Shown: piece after piece, positions 1 to 8,925 of the stretch
Position numbering within the stretch: position 1 is the stretch's first letter
Layout: every line of letters begins with the position of its first letter
From: Xanthomonas pisi DSM 18956
GTDB taxonomy: Bacteria; Pseudomonadota; Gammaproteobacteria; Xanthomonadales; Xanthomonadaceae
DNA length: 33,721 nucleotides
Direction of reading: 5' to 3'
Assembly (NCBI RefSeq): GCF_001010415.1
Contig: NZ_JPLE01000040.1
Location: 1-33,721 of the forward strand
Notes under the pieces: model-generated
Seen by the model: the letters and a program-made list of their open reading frames with translations, nothing else
Database searches by the model: none
What the model was told of the DNA's origin: nothing
Translations under genes and position numbers: made by a program

Positions 1-357
1 GTTAGCACTCGCACATGACGACTGCCAGCACAGCGCGCGGAAAAAACCCGACAGAGCGGGTGCGGGCCAGAGATTGTGCTGGGCGGGCGGGTTTCAAGGG
101 CCGGGCGCAAACTTTTTTCTTCGGCCGGTCTCATTCGCAGGCCAGGCAGCGACGACAAAACCCAGCGAACCGTCATCGGGCGGGCGTGGGCGGCACGCAT
201 CGAAGGCTGCGCGCGCGTCGCCATCGCTAGCGTCAGGCGACCACTGATCCCATGCGGGCCGGGCGGCACTCGCTCTAAAAATGGAACCAGGTTCCATCCT
301 TTGTCATGCGCAGACTCTACAGTCGGAACCGCATTCCCCGATCACAAGGAGCTGTCG
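1..357. other. Non-coding leader region before the nuclease gene
   Basis: I see no convincing gene here. Open frames exist on both strands, but their arginine- and proline-rich translations look like shadow frames of GC-rich DNA. An in-frame extension of the nuclease gene back to about position 76 is possible, but it would place the signal peptide in mid-protein, so I reject it. The only structured element seen is the palindrome at 281-297. Confidence 0.6.
281..297. promoter_or_regulatory. 17-bp perfect palindrome upstream of the nuclease gene
   Basis: ATGGAACC and GGTTCCAT form 8-bp perfect arms around a single A. The site lies 60 bp before the chosen ATG of the secreted nuclease, in a locally AT-richer patch. 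The size and symmetry suit the operator of a dimeric regulator of the TetR, MarR or GntR kind. No repressor gene is adjacent and I do not recognise the motif, so the role is inferred. Confidence 0.4.
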
Positions 358-2130
358 ATGAGGTTGCCGTTCCGTAGTCTTCCGCTGACCTGCGCCGTTG
401 TCCTGGCCGTTCCCGCCGCCCACGCCGCGGTGTTCATCAACGAACTGCATTACGACGACGCGGGCGCCTCCGGCGATACCGGCGAAGGCGTGGAGGTGGT
501 GGCCACCGCCGGCGAGTCGCTGAGCGGCTACCGGATCTATCTGTACAACGGCAGCACGCCCAGTGCGGCCACGGTCTATGCCAACACGGCGGTTCCGGCC
601 GGCACTGTGGTGAGCTGCGGCAGCCAGGTGCGCGTGGCGACCGTCAGCTACGCCAGCAACGGCGTGCAGAACGGCCCCAACGACGGCGTGGCACTGGTCG
701 ATCCCAGCGGGCAGCTGGTGCAGTTCCTCAGTTACGAAGGCGCCATCACCGGCAGCGGTGGCCCGGCGGCCGGCGTCACCAGCCAGAACCTGCCGGTCAG
801 CGAGAGCAACAGCAGCGCGGTCGGCAGTTCGCTGCAACTCACCGGCACCGGCAGTGCAGCGGCCAACTTCAGCTGGGCGGGCTCGGCGGCGCAGACCTTC
901 GGCGCCTGCAACCGCGGCCAGACATTCAATGGCAGCGGCGGTGGCGGCACGACCGGCGCACCGACGATCACCAGCACCACCCCGACCCAGGGCGCGAGCG
1001 GCTTCCCGGCCGCCGGCGATCTGGCGGTGGGCTTCAGCGAGGCGGTGACGCTGAGCAGCGGCGCCTTTGCGCTGAGCTGCGCCAGCTCCGGCACGGTGGC
1101 CTTGAGCTACGCAACGACTGGCACCCGCTTCACCCTGTCCACCAACACCGCCCTGGTCGGCGGCGAGCGTTGCACCCTGGCGATCACCGCCAGCGCCATC
1201 CGCGATGCCAGCGGGCTGAGCCCGGCCGCCAACCAGTCGATCGCCTTCACCGTGGCCACCGCCAGCGGCGGCGGCACCGGTTACTACGCGCGGGTCAACA
1301 CCGCCAATGCCAGCCAGCTGCGCTGTTCGCTGCACACCGTGATCAAGGGCCACACGGTCTATCCGTACAGCGGCTCGGGCACCAGCACCTGGACCATCCT
1401 GGAGATGGCCGACGAGGATCCCAACAACAGCGGCCGGATCCTGGACGCCTACCGCAACCGCAGCTACGCCAAGGGCAGCGACCGGGCCGGCACTGGGAGC
1501 GGGCTGACCTATAACCGCGAGCACACCTGGCCCAACTCGCTGGGTTTCGGCAGTGCCACCGGCGATCGCGGCCTGCCGTATGCGCCCTACACCGACACCC
1601 ACATGCTGTACCTGACCGACACCGCCTTCAACGCCGACCGCGGCAACAAGCCCTACGCCACCTGCACCAGCAGCTGCGGCGAACGGGTGACCGAGGTCAA
1701 CGACGGCAGCGGCGGCGGCAGCGGGCGCTATCCGGGCAATTCCAACTGGGTACGCACGCCGGACGGCAACAGCGGCACGTTCGAGGTGTGGGGCAAGCGC
1801 AAGGGCGACATGGCACGCGCGGTGATGTACATGGCGATCCGCTACGAAGGCGGGCTTGATGCGACCACCGGTCAGTCCGAACCGGATCTGGAACTCACCG
1901 ACGACCGCAGCCGGATCGTGCAGACCTCGTCCTCGCCCGCCTACATGGGGCTGCTGTCCACGCTGCTGGCCTGGCACCAGGCCGACCCGCCGGACGATGC
2001 AGAACGCGCGCGCAACCAGGTGATCTTCAGCTTCCAGGGCAATCGCAACCCGTTCGTCGACCACCCCGAATGGGCCACCGCCGGCCTGTTCACCTCGGCC
2101 AAACCGGCCAGCTGCCAGCTGGCCAACTGA
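358..2130 (+). CDS. Secreted endonuclease I family nuclease with lamin-tail-like and Ig-like domains
   Basis: Predicted exported DNA/RNA endonuclease of 590 residues. I chose the ATG at 358 because AAGGAG lies about 6 nt upstream and the product begins with a signal peptide (cleavage expected after AHA, about residue 23). Residues about 24-185 resemble a lamin-tail-like domain (starts AVFINELHYDD). About 200-300 resemble a bacterial Ig-like (SbsA/Big_5) domain. About 315-580 match the endonuclease I/NucM fold, with the catalytic motif YNREHTWPNS (His389). NucM/EndA proteins are His-Me finger, metal-dependent, non-specific nucleases that act outside the cytoplasm. Glycine-rich linkers separate the domains. 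The gene is monocistronic and followed by a strong hairpin. Likely role: nutrient scavenging from extracellular DNA or biofilm DNA. Family assignment is firm; the accessory-domain roles are inferred. Confidence 0.85.
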   Translation: MRLPFRSLPLTCAVVLAVPAAHAAVFINELHYDDAGASGDTGEGVEVVATAGESLSGYRIYLYNGSTPSAATVYANTAVPAGTVVSCGSQVRVATVSYASNGVQNGPNDGVALVDPSGQLVQFLSYEGAITGSGGPAAGVTSQNLPVSESNSSAVGSSLQLTGTGSAAANFSWAGSAAQTFGACNRGQTFNGSGGGGTTGAPTITSTTPTQGASGFPAAGDLAVGFSEAVTLSSGAFALSCASSGTVALSYATTGTRFTLSTNTALVGGERCTLAITASAIRDASGLSPAANQSIAFTVATASGGGTGYYARVNTANASQLRCSLHTVIKGHTVYPYSGSGTSTWTILEMADEDPNNSGRILDAYRNRSYAKGSDRAGTGSGLTYNREHTWPNSLGFGSATGDRGLPYAPYTDTHMLYLTDTAFNADRGNKPYATCTSSCGERVTEVNDGSGGGSGRYPGNSNWVRTPDGNSGTFEVWGKRKGDMARAVMYMAIRYEGGLDATTGQSEPDLELTDDRSRIVQTSSSPAYMGLLSTLLAWHQADPPDDAERARNQVIFSFQGNRNPFVDHPEWATAGLFTSAKPASCQLAN

Positions 2131-2134
2131 GCCA

Positions 2135-2167
2135 TACCGGCCCGACGCATGCTGCGTCGGGCCGGTA
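2135..2167 (+). terminator. Strong hairpin after the nuclease gene
   Basis: Bases 2135-2149 and 2153-2167 form a 15-bp perfect stem (TACCGGCCCGACGCA and its complement) around a TGC loop, starting 5 nt after the nuclease stop codon. There is no T-run, so it may act as a weak intrinsic terminator or as a 3' stabilising hairpin. Confidence 0.5.
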
Positions 2168-2717
2168 GGCCGGGATGGCGTTGCGCGTGTGCCCAGATGG
2201 CCGGCGTGCTGTCGGGTGCCAGCGGCGGCAGCCGACCGGCGGCCTGTTGCCGATCGCAGCGTGGGCGCCAGCTGGCGTTGCACGGCGGCCGGTGCCGCCT
2301 GCGGCGCGACCATCGGCGTCGGCAACAGGCGCTCATGCACTCCGCAAACCGGCGTATCGCCGGGCCGGGCCTGGGAATGGGTCGCTCCACTCCATCTTGC
2401 CGGCAGGAGCGGGGCTCGCCTGCTGATCGCGGGTTGGCCGTCTCGCTCCTGCGCACCTCTGCCAATGGCGCGGAGCGCGGTCCAGGCACGCATCGGACAG
2501 CGGTGCATCCGCCGCTGGACAGCGACACGGCGCACGGGGTTCATCGGCGTGCGCGCGGATGCCTTCGTCGCAGCCCGGCGCCTCCATCGGGCTACCCAAA
2601 GACCACTGAGCCGCCACCGCACCGGTCGCCTGCAGCGCCAATCCAGCGAAGCTGACGCCGCGTTCCGGAATGCGCGGTCGCTCCCCTCGCAAGTAGGGGA
2701 TTACACTGCCGGGCCGA
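2168..2717. other. Non-coding gap between nuclease and cutA
   Basis: About 550 bp with no gene I can support. Several overlapping open frames occur on both strands, but none has a recognisable domain or ribosome binding site, and the frames on the two strands overlap each other. It could hold the remnant of a lost gene, since the gap is long for this region, but I see no recognisable fragment. Confidence 0.5.
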
Positions 2718-3041
2718 ATGAACGCCTCTTCCCTCCATTTGTTGTTCAGCACCTGCCCGGATGCGGACAGCGCCGACCGCATCGCGCATGCCTTGCTCGA
2801 CGAACGCTTGGCCGCCTGCGTCACCCAGTTGCCGGGCGCGCACTCGCTGTACCGCTGGAACGGGGCGATCGAGCGCAGTACTGAAGTGCAGTTGCTGATC
2901 AAGACCTGGGAGGATCGCCTGCCGGACGCCATCGCACGGCTGCGGGCACTGCATCCCTATGAACTGCCGGAGGCGGTCGCTGTCCAAGCCAGCGCCGGGC
3001 TGCCGGCGTATCTCGATTGGGTCCGGGCCGATACCCGCTAA
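2718..3041 (+). CDS. cutA: CutA divalent-cation tolerance protein
   Basis: A 107-residue cytoplasmic protein of the usual CutA1 length. Diagnostic stretches are the N-terminal beta-strand followed by CPDADSADRIAHALLDE, the central YRWNG segment followed by EVQLLIKT, and HPYELPE near the C terminus. CutA1 proteins form very stable ferredoxin-like trimers. In E. coli cutA was linked to copper tolerance through a locus that also includes dsbD, but its molecular function remains unclear. The stop lies 15 bp before the ATG of dsbD, so the two genes are probably co-transcribed, the same cutA-dsbD order as in enterobacteria. Confidence 0.93.
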   Translation: MNASSLHLLFSTCPDADSADRIAHALLDERLAACVTQLPGAHSLYRWNGAIERSTEVQLLIKTWEDRLPDAIARLRALHPYELPEAVAVQASAGLPAYLDWVRADTR

Positions 3042-3056
3042 GGAATCCTGACGTCC

Positions 3057-5375
3057 ATGAAGTTTCTGTCCCGCTGGATCGCCCGCTGCGCACGGTTGTC
3101 CGCCCCTGTCATCGCCGCCTCGCTCGCCCTGGTGGCGCCCGCCGCGCAAGCGGTCAGCGAGGCCGACCTGCTGCCGGTGGACCAGGCCTTCGCGCTCAGT
3201 GCCCAGGCCGAGGGCCGCGACAGCATCGGCCTGACCTGGAAAATCGCGCCGGGCTATTACCTGTATCGGCACCGCATCAGCGTCAAATCGGGGCAAGGCT
3301 TTTCTGCCGGCGAACTGACGCTGCCTGAAGGCGAAAGCAAGCACGACGAGTTCTTCGGCCAGGTGCAGACCTACCGCAAGCAACTGCAGGCCACCCTGGC
3401 CGGCAGGGCCGATCCGGCGCTGAAGACCGCGGTGCTGCAGGTGCAATACCAGGGCTGCGCCGATGCCGGGGTGTGCTATCCGCCGCAGCGGCGCGAGATC
3501 CGCGTGAGCCTGCCCGGCGCACCGACAGCGGCGGCCACCGCCACGCCACGTGAAAACCTGGGCGCACTGGTGCCGCGCGCCGCGCCCGGCCCGCGCCTGT
3601 TCGGTGCACCCGGCCAGGGGGCCGGCGTGGATGCGCTGCCGCTGCCGGCCGAGCAGGCCTTCACCTTCGAAGCCATCGTGGGCGATGGCAACAGCCTGCT
3701 GCTGCGCTTCACCCCGGCACCGGGCTACTACCTCTACCGCGACCGCACCTCGCTGGCGGTGGAAGGCAGCGGCGGCGTGCGCACCGGGCTGCCGCGCTGG
3801 CCGCAGGGCAAGACCCATCGCGACGAACATTTCGGCGATGTGGTGGTGTATTTCGACCAGGCCGAAGTCACCCTGCCGCTGCTGCGCGAACACCCCGACC
3901 CGGCGCGGGTGACCCTGGTGGCCACCTTCCAGGGCTGCCAGACCGACGGCATCTGCTACCCGCCGATGACCCGTCGCGTGGCGCTGGACCTGCCCGCCGG
4001 CACGGTGTCGCCACAGAACCAGGCACAGGCCGCCCCGCTGATGATCTCGCCGCTGGCCGCCGGGCAGGCGCCGCCCGAGCCCGCCCCGGCAGCGGCCCCG
4101 GACAGCAAGACGCAACCCGCGCCGACAGCGGCAGCCGACAACCCGCAGCGCACCCAGCCGCCGCATACCGACAAGGGCCTGCTGGCGATGCTGGCGCTGG
4201 CCCTGCTCGGCGGGCTGGTGCTGAACCTGATGCCGTGCGTGCTGCCGATCCTGTCGCTGAAGGTGCTGGGCCTGGCCCATAGCGGCGAGAGCCGCAGCCA
4301 CGCGCGCAGCCATGCCATCTGGTATTCGCTGGGCGTGCTGGTGTCCTTCGCCGCCATCGGCGGGCTGGTGATCGCCCTGCGTGCGGCCGGCCAGGCGGCC
4401 GGTTGGGGCTTCCAGCTGCAGCAGCCGTGGTTTGTGGCGGCACTGGCGTATCTGATGTTCGCGGTGGGCCTGAGCCTGTCGGGCGTGTTCACGCTGGGCA
4501 GCAATCTTGGCGGCATCGGCCAGTCGCTGGCCGCGCGCAACGGGCCGCTGGGCGACTTTTTCACCGGCGTGCTGGCCTGCGTGGTCGCCAGCCCCTGCAT
4601 CGCCCCGTTCATGGGCACCGCCCTGGCCTATGCGTTCACCGCGCCTGCGCTGCTGGCGATGCTGGTGTTCCTGGCGCTGGGCCTGGGCTTGGCGCTGCCG
4701 TTCCTGCTGATTGGCTTCATCCCGTCGCTGGCGCGGCGTCTGCCCACGCCCGGAGCATGGATGGAAACGCTCAAGCAGGTGCTGGCGTTCCCGATGTATC
4801 TCACCGCGATCTGGCTGCTGTGGGTGCTGGGCAAGCAACGCGGCGTGGATGCGCTGGCCCTGATGCTGGTCGGCGCCACCCTGCTGGCGCTGGGCCTGTG
4901 GTGTTTCGAGCGCAGCCGCTGGACCAGCAACCGCGCCGGCATGCGCCTGGCCGCAGCGATGCTGGTGCTGGCCATCGTACCGGTGGTGGGCGTCACCCGC
5001 CTGCGCCTGCCGGCCGCCACCGCCGCCAGCGAAGGCGTGGTCGCGTTCTCGCCGCAGCTGCTGGACCGCCTGCGCGCCGACAACCGCGTGGTGTTCGTCA
5101 ACATGACCGCCGACTGGTGCGTGACCTGCAAGGCCAACGAAAAGAACGTGCTGGGCAGCGCCGACTTCCGCGACGCGCTGCGCCGTGTCGATGCGGTCTA
5201 CATGAAGGGCGACTGGACCAATGTCGACCCGGCCATCAGCACCTTCCTCGACCAGCACCAGGCGGTCGGCGTGCCGCTGTACGTGGTGTACGGCCCCGGC
5301 GCTCCGCCGGCGATCCTGCCCACGGTGCTGACCAACGCGATTACCGAGGATGCATTGCTGCGCGCGGCGCGGTGA
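3057..5375 (+). CDS. dsbD: Thiol:disulfide interchange protein DsbD with duplicated alpha domain
   Basis: Inner-membrane reductase of 772 residues that carries electrons from cytoplasmic thioredoxin to periplasmic DsbC/DsbG-type partners and to cytochrome c maturation. Order: signal peptide (residues 1-32); a first DsbD-alpha-like domain (about 35-155, with QGCADAGVCYPP); a second alpha-like domain (about 195-320, with QGCQTDGICYPP); a Pro/Ala linker; a multi-spanning beta domain starting near 375 with redox cysteines C394 (MPCVLP) and C514 (SPCIAPFMG); and a C-terminal thioredoxin-like gamma domain with active site CVTC (C688 and C691). E. coli DsbD has 565 residues and a single alpha domain; the extra length here is mostly the second alpha copy. 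The gene follows cutA closely and is probably in one operon with it. Confidence 0.95.
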   Translation: MKFLSRWIARCARLSAPVIAASLALVAPAAQAVSEADLLPVDQAFALSAQAEGRDSIGLTWKIAPGYYLYRHRISVKSGQGFSAGELTLPEGESKHDEFFGQVQTYRKQLQATLAGRADPALKTAVLQVQYQGCADAGVCYPPQRREIRVSLPGAPTAAATATPRENLGALVPRAAPGPRLFGAPGQGAGVDALPLPAEQAFTFEAIVGDGNSLLLRFTPAPGYYLYRDRTSLAVEGSGGVRTGLPRWPQGKTHRDEHFGDVVVYFDQAEVTLPLLREHPDPARVTLVATFQGCQTDGICYPPMTRRVALDLPAGTVSPQNQAQAAPLMISPLAAGQAPPEPAPAAAPDSKTQPAPTAAADNPQRTQPPHTDKGLLAMLALALLGGLVLNLMPCVLPILSLKVLGLAHSGESRSHARSHAIWYSLGVLVSFAAIGGLVIALRAAGQAAGWGFQLQQPWFVAALAYLMFAVGLSLSGVFTLGSNLGGIGQSLAARNGPLGDFFTGVLACVVASPCIAPFMGTALAYAFTAPALLAMLVFLALGLGLALPFLLIGFIPSLARRLPTPGAWMETLKQVLAFPMYLTAIWLLWVLGKQRGVDALALMLVGATLLALGLWCFERSRWTSNRAGMRLAAAMLVLAIVPVVGVTRLRLPAATAASEGVVAFSPQLLDRLRADNRVVFVNMTADWCVTCKANEKNVLGSADFRDALRRVDAVYMKGDWTNVDPAISTFLDQHQAVGVPLYVVYGPGAPPAILPTVLTNAITEDALLRAAR

Positions 5376-5720
5376 TCGGCCTCTTCGACGCCCGGATGCA
5401 TGCGTCTTGCGGGGCGCTGCACACGCATGAAGGTCGTGCCTGCAAGGTGACCTGAAGATCGTGCGCGCCCTGCTGTCGCCGGCAGCCTGCCCCGCTCGCC
5501 GGCGTACGGCTGACACCGCAAGATGCCGACGACCATCATCCATCGCGACCGATCCCGGAAACGATTAACTCGGCCGCATCCGGTTATTTTTATTTCTGTA
5601 TAAAGTCACTGCAGCGCGAACGGGTTTTTCTCGGCGCGCATTTCTCAACATTACTCACCACGCGGTCACAACGCGATATTCGACTTTATGCTGGCGCCCC
5701 CTCTCGGCGATGGCAATATA
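5376..5720. other. Intergenic region upstream of the prolyl oligopeptidase gene
   Basis: No gene seen. The stretch 5580-5610 is unusually AT-rich for this window and contains TATAAA at 5599-5604, a plausible -10 element, but I see no good -35 hexamer at the correct distance. It probably holds the promoter of the downstream peptidase gene. Confidence 0.35.
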
Positions 5721-7877
5721 ATGGCCCCCACGTCCAGCCTTTTCGGCGCAGCGTTGCTTCTTGCCGGCATTGCAGGTGCCCATGCGGCACCTGCGACACC
5801 CGGCATTACGGCTACCACACCCACCGCCACCACCGCAGACCCGTATCTGTGGCTGGAGGATGTCACCGGCACAAAAGCGCTCGATTGGGTAAAGCAACAA
5901 GATGCACGCACCGAGAAACAACTGGCCGACACCGCCGAATTCAAGCAGCTGGAAACACGGATCCGTGAAGTCATGGACTCGGATGCGAAGATTCCCGACG
6001 TGCAGAAGATCGGTGACAGCTATTACAACTTCTGGCAGGACAGGCAGCACAAGCGCGGCATATGGCGACGGACCACGCCGGCCGAATACCGCAAGCCTGC
6101 GCCGAAGTGGGAAACCGTGCTGGATCTGGATGCCCTCAACCAGAGCGAGGGCAAGGATTGGGCATGGCAGCACGAGGACATCGACTGTCTGCGTCCGGCC
6201 TATCGCCGCTGCCTGATCACCCTGTCGCGCGGCGGTGCCGATGCCGACGTCACCCGCGAGTTCGACCTGGTCGACAAGCAGTGGGTGCAGGACGGCTTCG
6301 TCCGCCCCGAAGCCAAGGGCGAGCTCTCCTGGATCGACCAGGACACCGTCTATGTCAGTACCGATTTCGGCGCTGGCACCACGACCGACTCGGGCTACGC
6401 GCGCGTGGTCAAACAATGGAAACGCGGCACCGCCCTGGACACCGCCACGACCGTCTACGAGGGCAGCCCGCAGGATATGCGCGTGAGGGCCTTCCATGAC
6501 GACACCCCGGGGTTCGAGCGGGACATCGTGATTCGCGAGCTGGGCATTCGCAACAAGCGCTGGTATCTGCGCGACCGCAGCGGACACCTGGCCCAGATCG
6601 AGGTGCCGGACTCGGCGACCAAGCAGTTGCATCGCCAATGGCTCACGCTGGAGTTGCGCGAGCCGTGGAGCGTCGGCGGCGAGACCTATGCAGCCGGCAC
6701 GCTGCTGGCCACCCGGTTCGACGATTTCATGGCGGGCAAGCGCGCTTTCGAGGTGGTCTTCCAGCCCACCGACACCGCCTCGCTCAGCAGTGCCGTCTGG
6801 ACCCGCTCGCACCTGGTGCTCAACATCCTGGATGACGTCAAAACGCGGCTGAGCGTGCTGACGCCCGGTGCGCAGGCTTGGAAGCGCAGCGCGTTCGTCG
6901 GTGCACCCAGCTTCGGCGCTGCAGAGATCAAGGCGCTGGACAACGTCGACAGCGATGCGGTGTGGCTCACCGTCGCCGACGACCTCACTCCGCCCACGCT
7001 GTCGCTGGCGCAGATCGGCAAGCAACCGCAGCGCCTGAAAGCGCTGCCGGCGTTCTTCGATGCGAGCCGCTTCCTCATCGAGCAACACTTCGTCACCAGC
7101 AAGGACGGCACCCGCGTCCCGTATTTCCTGGTCCGCCCGAAGGCGCTGGCATTCGATGGCAGCGCACCGACCCAGCTCTATGGCTATGGCGGTTTCGAGA
7201 TCCCGATGCTGCCGTACTACTCCGGTGTCATGGGACGGGCGTGGCTGGAGAAGGGCGGGGTGTTCGCGCTGTCCAACATGCGTGGCGGCGGCGAGTACGG
7301 CCCGCGCTGGCACCAGGCCGCACTCAAGCAGAACCGGCACAAGGCCTACGAGGACATGGCCGCCATCGCGCAGGACCTGATCGCGCGCAAGGTCACCTCG
7401 GCCAGGCATCTGGCCGTGCGCGGCGGCAGCAACGGCGGATTGATGGCCGGCAACATGCTGACCCAGTATCCGCAGCTGTTCGGGGCGGTCGTGATCGAAG
7501 CGCCGCTGCTGGACATGCGCCGCTATAACCACCTGCTGGCCGGCGCGTCGTGGATGGACGAGTACGGCAACCCGGACACTGCGGACTGGTCGTTCATCCA
7601 GACCTTTTCCCCGTATCACCTGTTCGATCCGAACAAGGCCTATCCGCCCACGATCTTCCTGACCTCCACCCGCGACGATCGCGTCCACCCCGGGCACGCA
7701 CGCAAGATGGCCGCCAGGATGCTGGATGCCGGCAAGGACGCGGTGTTCTACGAAAGCATGGAGGGCGGCCACGCCAACCCTGGCGACAATGCCCAGGCCG
7801 CGCATCGTGCTGCGCTGATGTACACCTTCCTGTGGCGGCACCTCGGACGCGACACCGCGACAACCGAAGGCAGGTAG
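5721..7877 (+). CDS. Secreted prolyl oligopeptidase family serine peptidase (S9A)
   Basis: Serine peptidase of 718 residues from the ATG at 5721; an in-frame ATG at 5688 adds 11 residues. Both starts lack a good ribosome binding site. I prefer 5721 because it leaves a compact signal peptide ending AGAHA. The N-terminal beta-propeller begins with DPYLWLEDVTG, as in S9A enzymes. The C-terminal alpha/beta hydrolase carries GGSNGG (nucleophile Ser near residue 570), TSTRDDRVHPGH (Asp) and EGGHAN (His), so the catalytic triad looks intact. Prolyl oligopeptidases cleave short peptides after proline; a signal peptide implies periplasmic or outer-surface action. The gene stands between dsbD and aroQ with long gaps on both sides, so it is probably transcribed alone. 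Confidence 0.9.
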   Translation: MAPTSSLFGAALLLAGIAGAHAAPATPGITATTPTATTADPYLWLEDVTGTKALDWVKQQDARTEKQLADTAEFKQLETRIREVMDSDAKIPDVQKIGDSYYNFWQDRQHKRGIWRRTTPAEYRKPAPKWETVLDLDALNQSEGKDWAWQHEDIDCLRPAYRRCLITLSRGGADADVTREFDLVDKQWVQDGFVRPEAKGELSWIDQDTVYVSTDFGAGTTTDSGYARVVKQWKRGTALDTATTVYEGSPQDMRVRAFHDDTPGFERDIVIRELGIRNKRWYLRDRSGHLAQIEVPDSATKQLHRQWLTLELREPWSVGGETYAAGTLLATRFDDFMAGKRAFEVVFQPTDTASLSSAVWTRSHLVLNILDDVKTRLSVLTPGAQAWKRSAFVGAPSFGAAEIKALDNVDSDAVWLTVADDLTPPTLSLAQIGKQPQRLKALPAFFDASRFLIEQHFVTSKDGTRVPYFLVRPKALAFDGSAPTQLYGYGGFEIPMLPYYSGVMGRAWLEKGGVFALSNMRGGGEYGPRWHQAALKQNRHKAYEDMAAIAQDLIARKVTSARHLAVRGGSNGGLMAGNMLTQYPQLFGAVVIEAPLLDMRRYNHLLAGASWMDEYGNPDTADWSFIQTFSPYHLFDPNKAYPPTIFLTSTRDDRVHPGHARKMAARMLDAGKDAVFYESMEGGHANPGDNAQAAHRAALMYTFLWRHLGRDTATTEGR

Positions 7878-8381
7878 GGGCCATCGGCGGCGGGGCGCAT
7901 GCTGCGCCGACGCTCGTCTGCGCGGGCATCCGGCCGGCAACGGCGTCCATCGTGCACGGTGGGTGCGCGCGGCCAGCGTGGATCCCACTCACTGTGGCAG
8001 GCCGCTCCGGCAGCGCCGCCTGACCGAGGGCGCCTCGTACGCGTTGGCGGGAACGACCGAACTTGCTGCCGCGGGCACAGAACCACGACGCGCGGCAGTG
8101 GAAGATGCGCAGACCGGTCTCTGGACCGGCGCTGCACCACCGCCGATGCCGGCGCCCCGGTGCGCACTGGCCGGGCGCGCCCGGTCAGCGGTCGGGATGC
8201 TGCGGCCCGGCCCTGCAGGCTGCCGCAGCAGGGCCGCCTGGTCAGATGCCCTGTGCACCTGACCGCGCCGACAATCGCCGCAAGAATTCAAGCGCTTGTT
8301 TAAAACAGCTATAACTTCTGCTATCTGGACAGCATCGCCCACATCGCGCAGACTTCCGGCCTTTCCGCTCCGCTGGATCCC
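7878..8381. other. Intergenic region between the peptidase gene and aroQ
   Basis: About 500 bp with no gene I can support. A short hairpin (GGCGCA-TGC-TGCGCC, 7894-7908) lies 16 nt after the peptidase stop and may help end its transcript. The last 100 bp are AT-richer, contain the palindrome at 8289-8298, and probably include the aroQ-accB-accC promoter. Confidence 0.45.
8289..8298. promoter_or_regulatory. Palindrome CAAGCGCTTG upstream of aroQ
   Basis: A 10-bp perfect palindrome within an AT-rich patch about 84 bp before the aroQ start codon. It sits where a promoter for the aroQ-accB-accC cluster would be expected. It could be an operator for a regulator of fatty-acid synthesis or simply part of the promoter DNA. 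Only the symmetry is seen; the role is a guess. Confidence 0.25.
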
Positions 8382-8828
8382 ATGGCCCACCTGCTGCTGT
8401 TGCACGGCCCCAACCTCAACCTGCTCGGCACCCGCGAGCCGGAGGTCTACGGGCGCACCACGCTGGCGCAGATCGATGCGGCCCTGGTGGACCGCGCGCA
8501 GGCAGCCGGGCACACGCTCAGCAGCCTGCAGTCCAATGCCGAGCACGTGCTGGTGGAGCGCATCCACGCCGCCCGCGAGGACGGCACCGCCTACATCCTG
8601 ATCAACCCGGCAGCCTTCACCCATACCTCGGTGGCGCTGCGCGACGCGCTGCTGGGCGTGGGGCTGCCGTTCGTGGAGATCCATCTGTCCAACCCGCATG
8701 CGCGCGAGCCGTTCCGCCATCACAGCTATCTCAGCGACAAGGCCGACGGGGTGATCTGCGGCTTCGGCGCAGACAGCTACCGGCTGGCGCTGGAAGCGGC
8801 CATCGCGCGCCTGGAGCGCGACGCGTGA
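8382..8828 (+). CDS. aroQ: Type II 3-dehydroquinate dehydratase
   Basis: Cytoplasmic enzyme of the shikimate pathway that converts 3-dehydroquinate to 3-dehydroshikimate. At 148 residues it has the usual type II length. Typical segments are [19 protein letters not shown] at the N terminus (with the active-site lid Tyr and Arg), [16 protein letters not shown] in the middle (Asn binding the substrate carboxylate), and [18 protein letters not shown] (catalytic His region). Type II enzymes form dodecamers. The gene lies 97 bp before accB; the aroQ-accB-accC order is common in proteobacteria. Confidence 0.96.
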   Translation: MAHLLLLHGPNLNLLGTREPEVYGRTTLAQIDAALVDRAQAAGHTLSSLQSNAEHVLVERIHAAREDGTAYILINPAAFTHTSVALRDALLGVGLPFVEIHLSNPHAREPFRHHSYLSDKADGVICGFGADSYRLALEAAIARLERDA

Positions 8829-8925
8829 CAGGCGCCCTCCCCCCATCGGCCACCGCGCCGAGGGTCTGACCCCATTCCGTCGGCATCCGCCGGCACTCTC
8901 CACCGATTCACCACAAGAGGCCCTT

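Noticed and set aside
76..357. In-frame N-terminal extension of the nuclease gene
   Set aside because: It would bury the signal peptide at residue 95 and skip the good ribosome binding site before 358; the extension is Arg/Gly-rich like random GC-rich DNA.
304..2622. Long minus-strand open frame opposite the nuclease gene
   Set aside because: The product is a repetitive Ala/Gly/His/Arg-rich shadow of the plus-strand codons with no domain.
2592..5543. 983-codon minus-strand open frame across cutA and dsbD
   Set aside because: It lies antisense to two well-supported genes and has shadow-type composition (runs of Gln, His, Arg and Gly).
5599..5604. TATAAA as a full promoter for the peptidase gene
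   Set aside because: No acceptable -35 hexamer at 16-18 bp, so it is noted only as a possible -10 element.
5655..7988. 777-codon minus-strand open frame opposite the prolyl oligopeptidase gene
   Set aside because: No recognisable motif, while the plus strand encodes a full catalytic triad and signal peptide.
8862..8872. GGGTC-T-GACCC dyad between aroQ and accB
   Set aside because: Short, GC-rich and likely a remnant of a common intergenic repeat; too weak to call a terminator or operator.
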